The translations under genes were made by a program, and so were the position numbers. From NCBI RefSeq assembly GCF_014639075.1, contig NZ_BMFS01000001.1, positions 248,001-312,000 on the forward strand: a DNA stretch of 64,000 nucleotides. The letters run 5' to 3'. Source of the stretch: Glycocaulis albus (GTDB lineage: Bacteria > Pseudomonadota > Alphaproteobacteria > Caulobacterales > Maricaulaceae). The notes under the pieces are model-generated. The model searched no databases, was not told the DNA's origin, and saw nothing but the letters and a program-made list of their open reading frames with translations. Shown piece by piece: positions 8,103 to 16,369 of the stretch (position 1 is its first letter; each line of letters opens with the position of its first letter).

Positions 8103-9125
8103 ATGGATATCGACGCGCTCTACGAAACCGCGATGCGCATGGTGGCGCCCGGCAAGGGCATTCTGGCGGCAGACGAGTCCACCGGCACGATCAAGAAGCG
8201 CTTTGACACGATCAAGCTGGAATCGACCGCCGACAGCCGCCGGGACTGGCGTGAAATGCTGTTCCGTACCGAGCCGGCGATGAGCGAGCATATATCCGGC
8301 GTCATCCTCTATGACGAGACACTGCGCCAGAAAGCCAAGGACGGCACGCCGCTGGCCGAGCTGATCGCCAAGACGGGCGCCGTGCCGGGCATCAAGGTGG
8401 ATACGGGCGCGAAACCGCTGGCTGGCGCGCCGGGCGAGATGATCACCGAGGGCCTCGACGGTCTGCGCGAGCGTCTGGCGGAGTATCATGCGCTGGGCGC
8501 GCGTTTTGCCAAATGGCGCGCCGTGATCAATATCGGTTCTGGCGGCGATGACAGCGTGCCGTCCCAGTACTGCATCAACACGAACATGCACGCGCTCACG
8601 CGCTATGCGATGCTGTGCCAGGAAGCGAACATTGTTCCCATCGTGGAGCCGGAAGTCATCATGGATGGCGACCATGATATCGACCGTTGCTACGAGGTGA
8701 CCGAGTTCGCTCTGAAGCGCCTTTATGCGGAACTGTTCGATCAGGGCGTGGTGCTGGAAGGCACGATCCTGAAACCCAATATGATCATTTCCGGCACGAA
8801 TTGCGCCACCCAGGCGAGCCGCGAGGAAGTGGCCGAAATGACCGTGCAGTGCCTGACCAATTGCGTGCCGGCCTCGGTGCCAGGCATTGCCTTCCTGTCG
8901 GGCGGGCAGTCGGATGTGGACGCCACTGCGCACCTCAACATCATGAATGCGGGCTTTGACTTGCCCTGGCCGCTGACCTTCTCCTATGGCCGCGCGCTGC
9001 AGGCCGCGCCGCTGGCCGCTTGGGGCGGCAAGGATGACGCCGCTGGCCAAAAAGCCTTCAATCACCGGGCGAAGATGAACGGCCTTGCCGCGCTCGGCGA
9101 ATGGGATGAGGGCATGGAGGGGTAG
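8103..9125 (+). CDS. fba: Fructose-bisphosphate aldolase, class I (Schiff-base type)
   Basis: The best start is ATG 8103, preceded by a strong GGGGGA ribosome site eight bases away; this gives 340 residues. The protein has the class I hallmarks GKGILAADESTGTIKKRF near the N-terminus, EPEVIMDGDHDI, and the Schiff-base lysine Lys224 in GTILKPNM, followed by GIAFLSGGQSD. It splits fructose-1,6-bisphosphate without a metal. This ~340-residue eukaryote-like class I enzyme occurs in many alphaproteobacteria instead of or beside the zinc-dependent class II enzyme. It closes the gap-pgk-fba run and is followed by a strong terminator. Confidence 0.94.
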   Translation: MDIDALYETAMRMVAPGKGILAADESTGTIKKRFDTIKLESTADSRRDWREMLFRTEPAMSEHISGVILYDETLRQKAKDGTPLAELIAKTGAVPGIKVDTGAKPLAGAPGEMITEGLDGLRERLAEYHALGARFAKWRAVINIGSGGDDSVPSQYCINTNMHALTRYAMLCQEANIVPIVEPEVIMDGDHDIDRCYEVTEFALKRLYAELFDQGVVLEGTILKPNMIISGTNCATQASREEVAEMTVQCLTNCVPASVPGIAFLSGGQSDVDATAHLNIMNAGFDLPWPLTFSYGRALQAAPLAAWGGKDDAAGQKAFNHRAKMNGLAALGEWDEGMEG

Positions 9126-9150
9126 GCGCCTTCTGCCTGTACTCATGAAA

Positions 9151-9175
9151 AAAGGCCCGGCATTGCCGGGCCTTT
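9151..9175 (+). terminator. Rho-independent terminator, probably bidirectional
   Basis: A perfect 11-bp stem (9151-9161 with 9165-9175) with a three-base ATT loop. It has an A-rich left arm and a TTT right arm. It lies between the fba stop and the stop of the convergent secreted-protein gene and can serve both. Confidence 0.85.
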
Positions 9176-9204
9176 CGCGTTTCAGGTTTGGGTAAACCCG
9201 GAAC

Positions 9205-9645
9205 CTAATACTCGGTGAAGTACACCACCGCCTGGGCCGTGCCGCCCGAATAGGTGCCGACCCAGATGTCATACTGGCCGGAGCCGGACAGGGTGACGCG
9301 CGGGTTCAGACCGTCGAAATCGTCATTGCAGTACCAGCGGCCATCCGGGCCGTTGACGACGATGGTGGTGTCGGCGTTCGATTCAGCGCCGATGGAGATG
9401 CGGCCGCCATTGAAATTCAGGCGGACATCCGGCGCGTCGGAGATGGCACCGGCGCAGGCGCCGCCCAGATGGCCGGCATCAATAGTGCCGCCAGCGATGA
9501 CGTTCACGACCTGCGGGTCCGGCAGGAAGCCGGCGCTGAGCGAATACGTGCCGAAGTTCGGGTTGAGCCCGTAATTCTGGGCGGACGCAGCAGCGCCCAT
9601 GGCCAGCGCGGCCAAAGTGGCGCAGGCAACAGTTCTGGCAATCAT
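9205..9645 (-). CDS. Small secreted protein, PPC-like beta-sandwich (function unknown)
   Basis: The chosen start (ATG 9645) has GGAG six bases upstream and yields 146 residues starting with a clear signal peptide (TVACATLAALAMGAAASAQ). An in-frame ATG at 9657 lacks a ribosome site. The mature part ends in DTTIVVNGPDGRWYCNDD, then GLNPRVTLSGSGQYDIWVGT and AQAVVYFTEY, a pattern like bacterial pre-peptidase C-terminal (PPC) beta-sandwiches: an Asp-rich turn followed by a GxYxIxVG strand. Two cysteines (GGACAG, RWYCND) could form a disulfide. It stands alone as a transcription unit with ~200 bases of upstream DNA shared with thiE. No enzymatic motif was seen. Confidence 0.7.
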   Translation of the reverse strand: MIARTVACATLAALAMGAAASAQNYGLNPNFGTYSLSAGFLPDPQVVNVIAGGTIDAGHLGGACAGAISDAPDVRLNFNGGRISIGAESNADTTIVVNGPDGRWYCNDDFDGLNPRVTLSGSGQYDIWVGTYSGGTAQAVVYFTEY

Positions 9646-9851
9646 GAAAGTCTCCATAAGGAACGGGGCATGAGGCCCCCTCAATGCCAGCGCATGATTG
9701 TACTCACCGCTAACATCTTGATTGATAGCAGGCTTCAATAAGGGAACTAAGCGGTTTCTTTGCCGTCGCACAGTTTGCCGCCGGGCGGCCAGCGAAACGG
9801 ACGGCCTGACCGGCTTCCGCTGGCCCTTCGAAGCGTGTAACCAGCAAACCC

Positions 9852-10475
9852 ATGTCACGCTGCCAACTATATCTCATCACCCCGCCGCGCATTGATGCCG
9901 GTTTTGCCGAGCTGCTGGATTCGGTGCTGGCCGAGGGTGTGGCAAGCGTCCTGCAGCTACGCCTCAAAGATCAGCCTGAAAATCAGCTGCCGGGCCTTAT
10001 CCCGCCGCTGGTGAAGGCAGCCAAGCGCCACGGCGTCACCGTGCTGATGAATGACCGGCCGGATCTTGCCGTGCATTATGGCATGGACGGGGTGCATGTC
10101 GGGCAGGAGGATGCGCCCTATGCCCAGGCGCGCGCGGCGGTGGGCAAGACCGGCATTGTCGGCGTCACCTGCCATGACAGCCGCCATCTGGCGATGACAG
10201 CCGCGGAAAAAGGCGCAGACTATGTCGCCTTCGGCGCGATGTACCCAACTGCCACGAAATCGCCCAAGGCATCGGCTTCTGTCGATATCATCGAGTGGTG
10301 GAGCGAAGTCTTTGAGGTGCCATGCGTAGCGATTGGCGGCATTACGCCGGAAAATGCCAGCCCGGTGATAGAGGCGGGCGCGGATTTCATCGCGGTATCG
10401 GGCGGGGTGTGGAACCATCCGGCCGGTCCGGTGGAGGCCGTACGGGCCTTTGGAGCGCTGCTCTCGGCGCGCTGA
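9852..10475 (+). CDS. thiE: Thiamine-phosphate synthase
   Basis: A 207-residue TIM barrel that joins HMP-diphosphate and thiazole phosphate to form thiamine phosphate. Motifs: YLITPP at strand 1, VLQLRLKDQ, VLMNDRPDLA (HMP-PP site), DGVHVGQED, GVTCHD, ADYVAFGAMYPTATKSP (phosphate loop), and VAIGGITPENAS with GADFIAVSGGVW. Length fits ThiE. The distal part overlaps the likely start of the next gene, which has no clear start of its own, so translation of the two is probably linked. TenI, a non-catalytic homologue, is less likely because the substrate residues are kept. Confidence 0.87.
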   Translation: MSRCQLYLITPPRIDAGFAELLDSVLAEGVASVLQLRLKDQPENQLPGLIPPLVKAAKRHGVTVLMNDRPDLAVHYGMDGVHVGQEDAPYAQARAAVGKTGIVGVTCHDSRHLAMTAAEKGADYVAFGAMYPTATKSPKASASVDIIEWWSEVFEVPCVAIGGITPENASPVIEAGADFIAVSGGVWNHPAGPVEAVRAFGALLSAR

Positions 10476-11584
10476 GCGCGCTGTCGCTGGCCACATCGTT
10501 GGCCGCTGCACAGGAACCGGCCCTGCCGCCGGGCCTCGCCGGCGAGGCTGAACGCAACCGGTCCGGGGAATCGATCGAGGAGCGCAGCCCGTCCGATCAG
10601 GCCATGGCACGGGCATCTGCTGCCTATGTCACCGGCGACTATCTCAGTGCGCGCGTCCATGCCGAAAGGGCCGCCGCCGCAGGCGAGCCGCGCGGCGCGA
10701 CGCTTGTGGGGCACATATTGCTGCACGGGCTTTCAGGGACAGCTGACGACACGGGCGCGGTGCGCTGGCTTCGCCGGGCGGGCGAGCAGGACGATATCGA
10801 TGCGCTGATCATTCTGGCCTCACTGGCAGCCGAGCGGCGGGGCGGGCTGGAGCCATTTCAGGCACGTGAATTTTTAAGTCAGGCCGCCGAAACCGGCGAT
10901 GCGCGCGCCGCCTTCGAGTACGGCGCGCATTTGCGCGATACCGGCGATCCGGGCGTGTCGCACCTGGCGCTGGACTGGCTGCGGCTGGCCGCAGAGGCAG
11001 GCATGCCGCGCGCCATGGCGGCCTATGCGGCGGCGCTCGATGACTGGGTGCACGGGCCGAACGATCCAGCGTTGGCCCGGCCCTGGTATATCCGTGCCGG
11101 CGAGGCCGGTGATGCGCCGTCTGCTGCCATTGCAGGCATTATGCTGATCAACGGAGAGGGCGGCGATGCCGACGAGGATGCCGGCCGGGCGATGCTGCGC
11201 ATGGCCGCGGAGATGGGCCTGCCCGCGGCGATGGGCGATTATGCCCTGCTGCTGATGCAGGATGCTGAAAGCACGGGCGGGGATTTTCATGAGGCGGCCA
11301 GCTGGGCGCGCCGCGGAGCCGAGGCTGGCGATGCGCAGGCCCAGTTCCTTTACGCGGGGGCGCTGGCGACGGGCCGGGGCGTCTTGCGCAATATGGAACA
11401 GGCCTATGTGTGGGTCAGGCGGGCAGGCTATCCGGGGGACAATTCGCTGGCGGATGATCCGCAGCGCGACCGGCTGGAGGCGCAGCTGGAGGAGCTCTTT
11501 ACCCACGATACGCTGGCCCGGCTGGAAGCCGAGGCCAACGCCGGAATGATGGGCAGATTCCGGCTCAATCCGGCCGGGGACTGA
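10409..11584 (+). CDS. Exported Sel1-like repeat protein (start uncertain)
   Basis: The frame is open from 10322, inside thiE. A signal peptide-like stretch (ALGALSALSLATSLAAAQ, encoded near 10463-10515) shows the N-terminus. The GTG at 10409 is the nearest upstream canonical start but overlaps thiE by 67 bases; a non-standard start closer to the signal sequence is possible. The mature part contains about seven Sel1-type helical repeats (GATLVGHILLHG, DIDALIILASLAAE, ARAAFEYGAHLRDTGD, PSAAIAGIMLINGEGG, AQAQFLYAGALATGRGV), an alpha-solenoid used for protein-protein contacts. Likely periplasmic adaptor; partner unknown. Confidence 0.7.
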   Translation: MEPSGRSGGGRTGLWSAALGALSALSLATSLAAAQEPALPPGLAGEAERNRSGESIEERSPSDQAMARASAAYVTGDYLSARVHAERAAAAGEPRGATLVGHILLHGLSGTADDTGAVRWLRRAGEQDDIDALIILASLAAERRGGLEPFQAREFLSQAAETGDARAAFEYGAHLRDTGDPGVSHLALDWLRLAAEAGMPRAMAAYAAALDDWVHGPNDPALARPWYIRAGEAGDAPSAAIAGIMLINGEGGDADEDAGRAMLRMAAEMGLPAAMGDYALLLMQDAESTGGDFHEAASWARRGAEAGDAQAQFLYAGALATGRGVLRNMEQAYVWVRRAGYPGDNSLADDPQRDRLEAQLEELFTHDTLARLEAEANAGMMGRFRLNPAGD

Positions 11585-11636
11585 AAGGGCGCATACTGGC
11601 GGGCCTGATGATCTCCAGCCCGCCGGAGTCCTGCCC

Positions 11637-12164
11637 ATGTCCAACGCTTTCGCTGCAGCCCTCGCCCATGTGCTGATCCACGAGGGCGGGTATGTCGATC
11701 ACCCGGATGATCCCGGCGGCGCGACGAATTTCGGCATCACGCTGGCCACGCTGCAGGGCTGGCGCGGGCGCAGCGTGACCAGGGCGGATGTCCGCACGCT
11801 GACGAGGGGTGAGGCGGCCGAGATCTACAAGGCGCGTTACTGGGATCAATGCCGATGTGACGAGCTGCCGGGGCCGGTGGCCTTCATCGTGTTCGATGCG
11901 GCGGTCAATCACGGGGCAAGCCGGGCCGTGCGCCTGCTGCAGGAAGCGCTGGGCGTTACCGCCGATAGCCGCATCGGACCGGCAACGCTGGCCGCCGCCA
12001 GACGGGCGGACCCGCGCGGGCTTGTCAGCGAGATAGCCGCCCGGCGCATGGTGCTCTACGGCAATCTCGCCCATTTCCGCACATTTGGCCTTGGCTGGTC
12101 GCGGCGCCTGATGGGGACGCTTGTGGGGGCGTTTTCCCGCGTCCTGACCTTCCAGGCCTCCTAA
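11637..12164 (+). CDS. N-acetylmuramidase, glycosyl hydrolase family 108
   Basis: A 175-residue GH108 lysozyme. The family motif HEGGYVDHPDDPGGATNFGIT occupies residues 15-35; Glu16 is the catalytic acid, and the loop shows the DPGGxTNxGIT pattern. The C-terminal half has the peptidoglycan-binding-like RLLQEALGVTADSRIGPATLAA. GGAG lies about nine bases before the ATG. No signal peptide is visible; GH108 enzymes are often prophage endolysins or are exported by other routes, but no phage genes are nearby. The stop overlaps the convergent PP2C gene stop by four bases (CTAA). Confidence 0.87.
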   Translation: MSNAFAAALAHVLIHEGGYVDHPDDPGGATNFGITLATLQGWRGRSVTRADVRTLTRGEAAEIYKARYWDQCRCDELPGPVAFIVFDAAVNHGASRAVRLLQEALGVTADSRIGPATLAAARRADPRGLVSEIAARRMVLYGNLAHFRTFGLGWSRRLMGTLVGAFSRVLTFQAS

Positions 12165-12964
12165 TCGGTGCGCACGCGTATGTAAGCCCGGTCGTCAAAC
12201 GACACGGCATCCGGGCCGACGGCCTTGGTCGTGGCAAATTCGCCGATACGCAGCGGATCGCGCATGAGGTCGTCTTCGAGACGCTGTTCGGCTTCTGCCA
12301 GCGTTGCGGCGGGACCCAGATAGCCATCAGAACACAGGACGATGTCTGCGCCGGGCGGTACCGGGAAAACCTCCACGCGGCCGATACAACGCCCGGAGCC
12401 GTCGAGCACTGCGTAGGACAAGGGGTCTTCGGCCGGCCCGTTCTCAAACATGTCCTGCCGGCGCAGCAGGGGCAGGATAGCTTCCCGGCCCGGGTCTGAA
12501 GCGCGCAAGGCGAGCGCGTCGTGGCCTTCCAGCAAGTAGGTGCGCAGCAGGGCGGCACGATAGGCAGCGGCAATACGGTCCACGAGCTTTTCGCCAGGAT
12601 GGGTCTGCTGGCCAATCCGCACCGAAATATCGCCGACCCGCCAGATTTCCCGCCGCGCCCGGCTGTAGATGGCGCAAACTGCCTTGGGTGTTTCGCCGTC
12701 TGTGCGTGATGCGGCTGCGCTGATTGCGCTCTCGATGCGGCGAAAGGCGTCATCGGGCGCAATGCCGGCTTCGAAAGAGGCGATTGCGGTCATCGCGGCT
12801 TCGGCCGCCCGCGCACCAGGGCTGGGCTGGTCCTTCATCGCCTGGCCCGACTTGGCTGTTGCGCCGTCTATAACGGCAACGAAGCTGGCGCCGGTAAAGA
12901 GGCGGTCCTCGCCCCCATCATCGCCGCCCTGTTTGGAGCGCAGGAAGGTTTCAATCACTTTCAT
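12161..12964 (-). CDS. PP2C-like (PPM family) protein phosphatase
   Basis: A 267-residue cytoplasmic protein with a compact PPM fold. The metal-site aspartates can be placed: EDR near residue 19, VAVIDGATAKSGQ (DG at about 32-33), the IWRVGDISV strand (GD), IVLCSDGYLG (SDG) and the closing DDRAYIRV in place of the usual DN. The start overlaps the stop of the upstream gene (ATGA), so both are produced from one transcript. It probably dephosphorylates Ser/Thr of a protein or a small molecule. The sequence is far from classical PP2C between motifs, so the family call rests on motif order and spacing. Confidence 0.65.
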   Translation of the reverse strand: MKVIETFLRSKQGGDDGGEDRLFTGASFVAVIDGATAKSGQAMKDQPSPGARAAEAAMTAIASFEAGIAPDDAFRRIESAISAAASRTDGETPKAVCAIYSRARREIWRVGDISVRIGQQTHPGEKLVDRIAAAYRAALLRTYLLEGHDALALRASDPGREAILPLLRRQDMFENGPAEDPLSYAVLDGSGRCIGRVEVFPVPPGADIVLCSDGYLGPAATLAEAEQRLEDDLMRDPLRIGEFATTKAVGPDAVSFDDRAYIRVRTD

Positions 12965-13704
12965 GCGTGCGTGCCAGGTTTGAGCGGGCGGAAAAGTACG
13001 GTCTTCATTGTCAGATCAAGATGCTGGTCGACGGTGATCTCTGCCAGACACAAAAACCGGCGTGGCAGGAAAAAGCGCTTCTCGATCAGGTCTTCACGCA
13101 AGAGACGCCCTGCGGCGCCGGTTCCATATGTGTGGCTGCCGGCGAACAGGAACACGCGCCGCCCATTGCAGAACGGGTTATCCGTGACAAGTACCAGCGC
13201 GTAATCCTTTTGTACTGCGCCGTTGCTCACCAAGGTCTCGTATCGCACGCCATCCAGAACGATGATGTTCTCGTCGTCCGGGTCAAACCGCAAGCCGACA
13301 TCGTCAAACACCGCATCAAGGAAGCGCCGGGTGACGGTGTTGTTCTTCGAACCTCCGACAAGGACAAGGTCGCAGCGCACGGCCTCCGCCGGCATGCTCT
13401 CGCTCATGTATACTGTCGGGTCGGCGTCCTCCCCATATGCCTGCTTGAGACTGTGGGTAATGTCGCTCAAGGCGCGAACCTGGCCGACCCCGGTGGCATA
13501 GCGGGTATACTTGCCGGTGTTGGTGGCTGCCGAGGTTGCCACGCACAAGGACATCTGGATGGGGCTGCGCAAACGCCAGAAGCCGCGGTGACGGCGCCGT
13601 CTTGCGATCCGCAGGACAACGGTGGCCGCGCCGGCACCTGTCGCAAGCGCTATCAGCACGTCCAGCGTCTCGATGAGTTGCACGATGCGATCGAGGATAT
13701 CCAC
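12961..13704 (-). CDS. Unknown protein with N-terminal membrane segment, paired with a PP2C-like phosphatase
   Basis: A 247-residue protein starting at GTG 13704 with GGGGA upstream. Residues ~12-32 form one hydrophobic segment followed by a basic cluster ([12 protein letters not shown]), so the rest likely faces the cytoplasm. The soluble part has a Rossmann-like look: [18 protein letters not shown], a segment [15 protein letters not shown], then [33 protein letters not shown] with a second glycine-rich loop. No family was recognised with confidence. It is the first gene of a two-gene operon with the phosphatase (4-base ATGA overlap). This suggests a membrane-linked sensor or substrate protein controlled by dephosphorylation, which is inference. 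Confidence 0.65.
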   Translation of the reverse strand: MDILDRIVQLIETLDVLIALATGAGAATVVLRIARRRRHRGFWRLRSPIQMSLCVATSAATNTGKYTRYATGVGQVRALSDITHSLKQAYGEDADPTVYMSESMPAEAVRCDLVLVGGSKNNTVTRRFLDAVFDDVGLRFDPDDENIIVLDGVRYETLVSNGAVQKDYALVLVTDNPFCNGRRVFLFAGSHTYGTGAAGRLLREDLIEKRFFLPRRFLCLAEITVDQHLDLTMKTVLFRPLKPGTHA

Positions 13705-13882
13705 GCCGCTTCCCCGCTATTGCCTTTGCCGTCACCTTTCCCGGAACCGTGCAACGAGGCAAGGTCAACGTCCCCACTCCCCAGCAGCCTTGCCGCATGA
13801 CGCTGCCGCTGATACACCCGCGCCCGATTTGATGTGGCATCCCTGCCGCCTTGGCCGGCAGGGGTCAGTGGGAAGTTTTCCG

Positions 13883-14461
13883 ATGAAGATCAACGGTAAC
13901 GAAATCAAGCCGGGCATGGTGATCAAGCACCAGGACACGCTGTGGACGGCGGTGAAGGCCGACCATGTTAAGCCCGGCAAGGGCGGCGCGTTTGCGCAGG
14001 TCGAGCTGAAGAACATCCTTGATGGCCGCAAGCTCAATGAGCGCTTCCGCTCGGCCGACAAGGTGGAGCGCGTGCGCCTCGATCAGCGCGACTATCAGTA
14101 TCTCTACCCGGAAGGCGAGATGCTGGTCTTCATGAACACCGAAAGCTATGAGCAGATCTCGCTGCACATCGATTTCGTGGGCGAGGAGCGTGCGGCCTAT
14201 CTGACCGATGGCATGATGGTCGTGGTCGAGTTCTACGAGGACAAGCCGATCGGCGTTGAGCTGCCCCAGCATGTGGAGCTGGAAGTCATCGACACCGAGC
14301 CGGTGGTCAAGGGCCAGACGGCGGCCAATTCCTACAAGCCTGCCATCCTGACCGGGAATATCCGCTCTGCCGTGCCGCCCTTCGTGGGCGTGGGCGAACG
14401 TGTGGTGGTGGCCACCGAAGACGGCAGCTACGTACGCCGCGCTGAAATGGGAAGCTTCTGA
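13883..14461 (+). CDS. efp: Elongation factor P
   Basis: A 192-residue EF-P starting at ATG 13883 (earlier in-frame codons lie in non-coding-like sequence). Domain I carries KPGMVIKH and [12 protein letters not shown]; Lys33 at the loop tip is the residue modified in many bacteria. Domains II and III follow ([52 protein letters not shown]). It rescues ribosomes stalled on polyproline. No EpmA/EpmB-like modification gene was seen in the window. It is followed one base later by suhB, a pairing common in alphaproteobacteria. Confidence 0.96.
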   Translation: MKINGNEIKPGMVIKHQDTLWTAVKADHVKPGKGGAFAQVELKNILDGRKLNERFRSADKVERVRLDQRDYQYLYPEGEMLVFMNTESYEQISLHIDFVGEERAAYLTDGMMVVVEFYEDKPIGVELPQHVELEVIDTEPVVKGQTAANSYKPAILTGNIRSAVPPFVGVGERVVVATEDGSYVRRAEMGSF

Positions 14462-14462
14462 T

Positions 14463-15260
14463 TTGGCGCAGGTTTCTGCCCTCATGCAGGTGATGACCGG
14501 CGCCGTGCGCAAGGCGGGCCGCAAGCTCGCGCGCGATTTTGGCGAGGTGGAACACCTGCAGGTCTCGAAGAAGGGCCCGGCCGACTTCGTCTCCACGGCG
14601 GACGCCAAGGCCGAGGAAACCCTGTTCGAGGAGCTGTCAAAGGCGCGTCCCGGCTATGGCTTCCTGATGGAAGAGCGCGGGGTCGTGGAAGGGACGGACA
14701 AGTCCCACCGCTGGATCGTCGACCCGCTGGACGGCACGACGAATTTCCTGCACGGCCAGCCGCATTTCGCCGTGTCGGTGGCGCTGGAGCGCGAGGGCGA
14801 GCTGATCGCGGGCATTGTGTATAATCCCGCTACCGATGACTTCTTCCACGCCGAAAAGGGCCGCGGCGCCTATATGAATGACCGGCGCCTGCGCGTGTCG
14901 GGCCGTATCCAGTTCGATGAATGCGTGATTGCGACCGGCATGCCGTTTGCCGGCAAGTCCGGTCACGCAAAATTCCTCACCGAGCTGCACGCCATCATGC
15001 CCCATTGCGCCGGTATCCGGCGCTATGGGGCGGCCTCGCTCGATCTGGCATGGACGGCAGCGGGCCGGTTTGACGGGTTTTTCGAACGCAATCTCAAAGC
15101 CTGGGATATTGCAGCGGGCATCGTGCTGGTGCGCGAGGCGGGCGGCTATGCCGGTTCACTCGATGGCACGGGCGATGTGCTGGAGACCGGCCATATCGTG
15201 GCCGGCAACGAGTTCACCTTTGCCGAGCTGAAAAAACGCCTCGCCAAGGCGGGCGGCTAG
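14463..15260 (+). CDS. suhB: Inositol-1-monophosphatase family protein SuhB
   Basis: A lithium-sensitive phosphatase fold of about 265 residues. The likely start is TTG 14463, one base after the efp stop, because the alphaproteobacterial N-terminus (SALMQVMTGAVRKAGRKLARDFGEVEHLQVSKKG) begins there; ATG 14484 would remove seven residues. Metal-site motifs: RWIVDPLDGTTNFLHG (DPLDGT), GFLMEERG (Glu) and the late LKAWDIAAGIVLVREAGG (WD). It hydrolyses myo-inositol-1-phosphate or related sugar phosphates, and in several bacteria also acts in rRNA transcription antitermination. Confidence 0.93.
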   Translation: MAQVSALMQVMTGAVRKAGRKLARDFGEVEHLQVSKKGPADFVSTADAKAEETLFEELSKARPGYGFLMEERGVVEGTDKSHRWIVDPLDGTTNFLHGQPHFAVSVALEREGELIAGIVYNPATDDFFHAEKGRGAYMNDRRLRVSGRIQFDECVIATGMPFAGKSGHAKFLTELHAIMPHCAGIRRYGAASLDLAWTAAGRFDGFFERNLKAWDIAAGIVLVREAGGYAGSLDGTGDVLETGHIVAGNEFTFAELKKRLAKAGG

Positions 15261-15352
15261 CTGCTTCCGCCCAAAAACAGACAAGAAGCTTGTCTCTGAT
15301 GGTCAAACGGGTCATGCCTTGACCCCTGCCGGAACAGAGGGACAGCTCACCC

Positions 15353-16366
15353 ATGCCTTCACGCGAACTGCCGTTGCCGCCCGAAACCCCGCAGCCGCGC
15401 AAGGTGCGTTTTACAGGGCCCGGTCAGTATATCATCTGGATGGCGGTCTTCCTTGCGGTGGTGGCCGCGCTGGCCGCTGTTCTGCATGAGCCGCTGATCA
15501 CCGCGTTCCAGGCTAATGCCGCGATCAATGGCGTGATCCTGGGCGTTCTCCTGATCGGCATTCTCTACACCTTCCAGCAGGCCCTTGCGATCGGCCCCAG
15601 CGCACGCTGGCTGGTCAAGCTGCGTGACAGCGCACACCCCGACCAGCTGGGCAATCCGCCTTCGCTCATCGCGCCGATGGCGGCGCTGATAACCGATGCG
15701 GCAGACGGGCGCGCGCGCCTGTCGGCGGCGTCTGCCCGGGTGGTGCTGGATTCGGTGGCCGCGCGCATGGCCGAAAGCGGCGCGTTCACGCGCTATTTCG
15801 GGCGTCTCCTGATCTTCCTCGGCCTGCTCGGCACGTTCTACGGCCTGCTTCTGGTGGTCTCGGATGTGGGCGAGGCCGTGCGCGCCGTTTCGGCGACCTC
15901 CTCTGGCGCTGGCGAGGTGGAAGCGGCCCGGCTCATGGCGGCCATTGAAGACCCGATACAGGGCATGGGTACGGCCTTTGCCTCCTCGCTTTTCGGTCTT
16001 GCCGGCTCGCTCATCATCGGCTTTCTGGAACTTCAGGCCAGCCGGGCGCAGAACCGTTTCTATAACGAGATCGAGGAATGGCTGTCTTCCATCTCGCGCC
16101 TGTCGGCGGCGGCGCCTGTGGGGTCTGGTGAGGGTGATACGTCGAGCGCGTATGTGGGCGCGCTTCTGGAGCAAACCGCCGATACGGTGGACCGGCTCGC
16201 TTCCACCATGGAGCGCCATTCACGCCAGCTGGAAGTGACGCTGACCCGGTTTGCCGATGATGCGGCGGAAGCCAACCGGGAGGCCGCGCGCCTGCTTCGC
16301 GACGAGATCAAGGTGCTGGTGCGTGCGCTGGAAGCGCAGGCCCGGCTCAACCGCCGGGACCAGTAA
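15353..16366 (+). CDS. MotA/TolQ/ExbB-like proton-channel protein (non-flagellar)
   Basis: A 337-residue inner-membrane protein. Hydrophobic segments lie at about 25-45 and 57-77, and the family pair at ~150-172 (RYFGRLLIFLGLLGTFYGLLL) and ~205-228 (GTAFASSLFGLAGSLIIGFLEL), which is the MotA/TolQ/ExbB channel core. A helical cytoplasmic tail of ~90 residues follows (EEWLSSISRLSA, then LLEQTADTVDRLASTMERHSRQLEVTL). It lies three bases before an OmpA-domain gene, mirroring MotA-MotB pairs. No flagellar genes are near, so it is more likely an envelope energy-transducing motor than a flagellar stator. Confidence 0.85.
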   Translation: MPSRELPLPPETPQPRKVRFTGPGQYIIWMAVFLAVVAALAAVLHEPLITAFQANAAINGVILGVLLIGILYTFQQALAIGPSARWLVKLRDSAHPDQLGNPPSLIAPMAALITDAADGRARLSAASARVVLDSVAARMAESGAFTRYFGRLLIFLGLLGTFYGLLLVVSDVGEAVRAVSATSSGAGEVEAARLMAAIEDPIQGMGTAFASSLFGLAGSLIIGFLELQASRAQNRFYNEIEEWLSSISRLSAAAPVGSGEGDTSSAYVGALLEQTADTVDRLASTMERHSRQLEVTLTRFADDAAEANREAARLLRDEIKVLVRALEAQARLNRRDQ

Positions 16367-16369
16367 GCC

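Noticed and set aside
11637-12164. GH108 muramidase as evidence for a prophage
   Set aside because: The enzyme is phage-like in family, but no holin, tail, integrase or terminase gene is around it.
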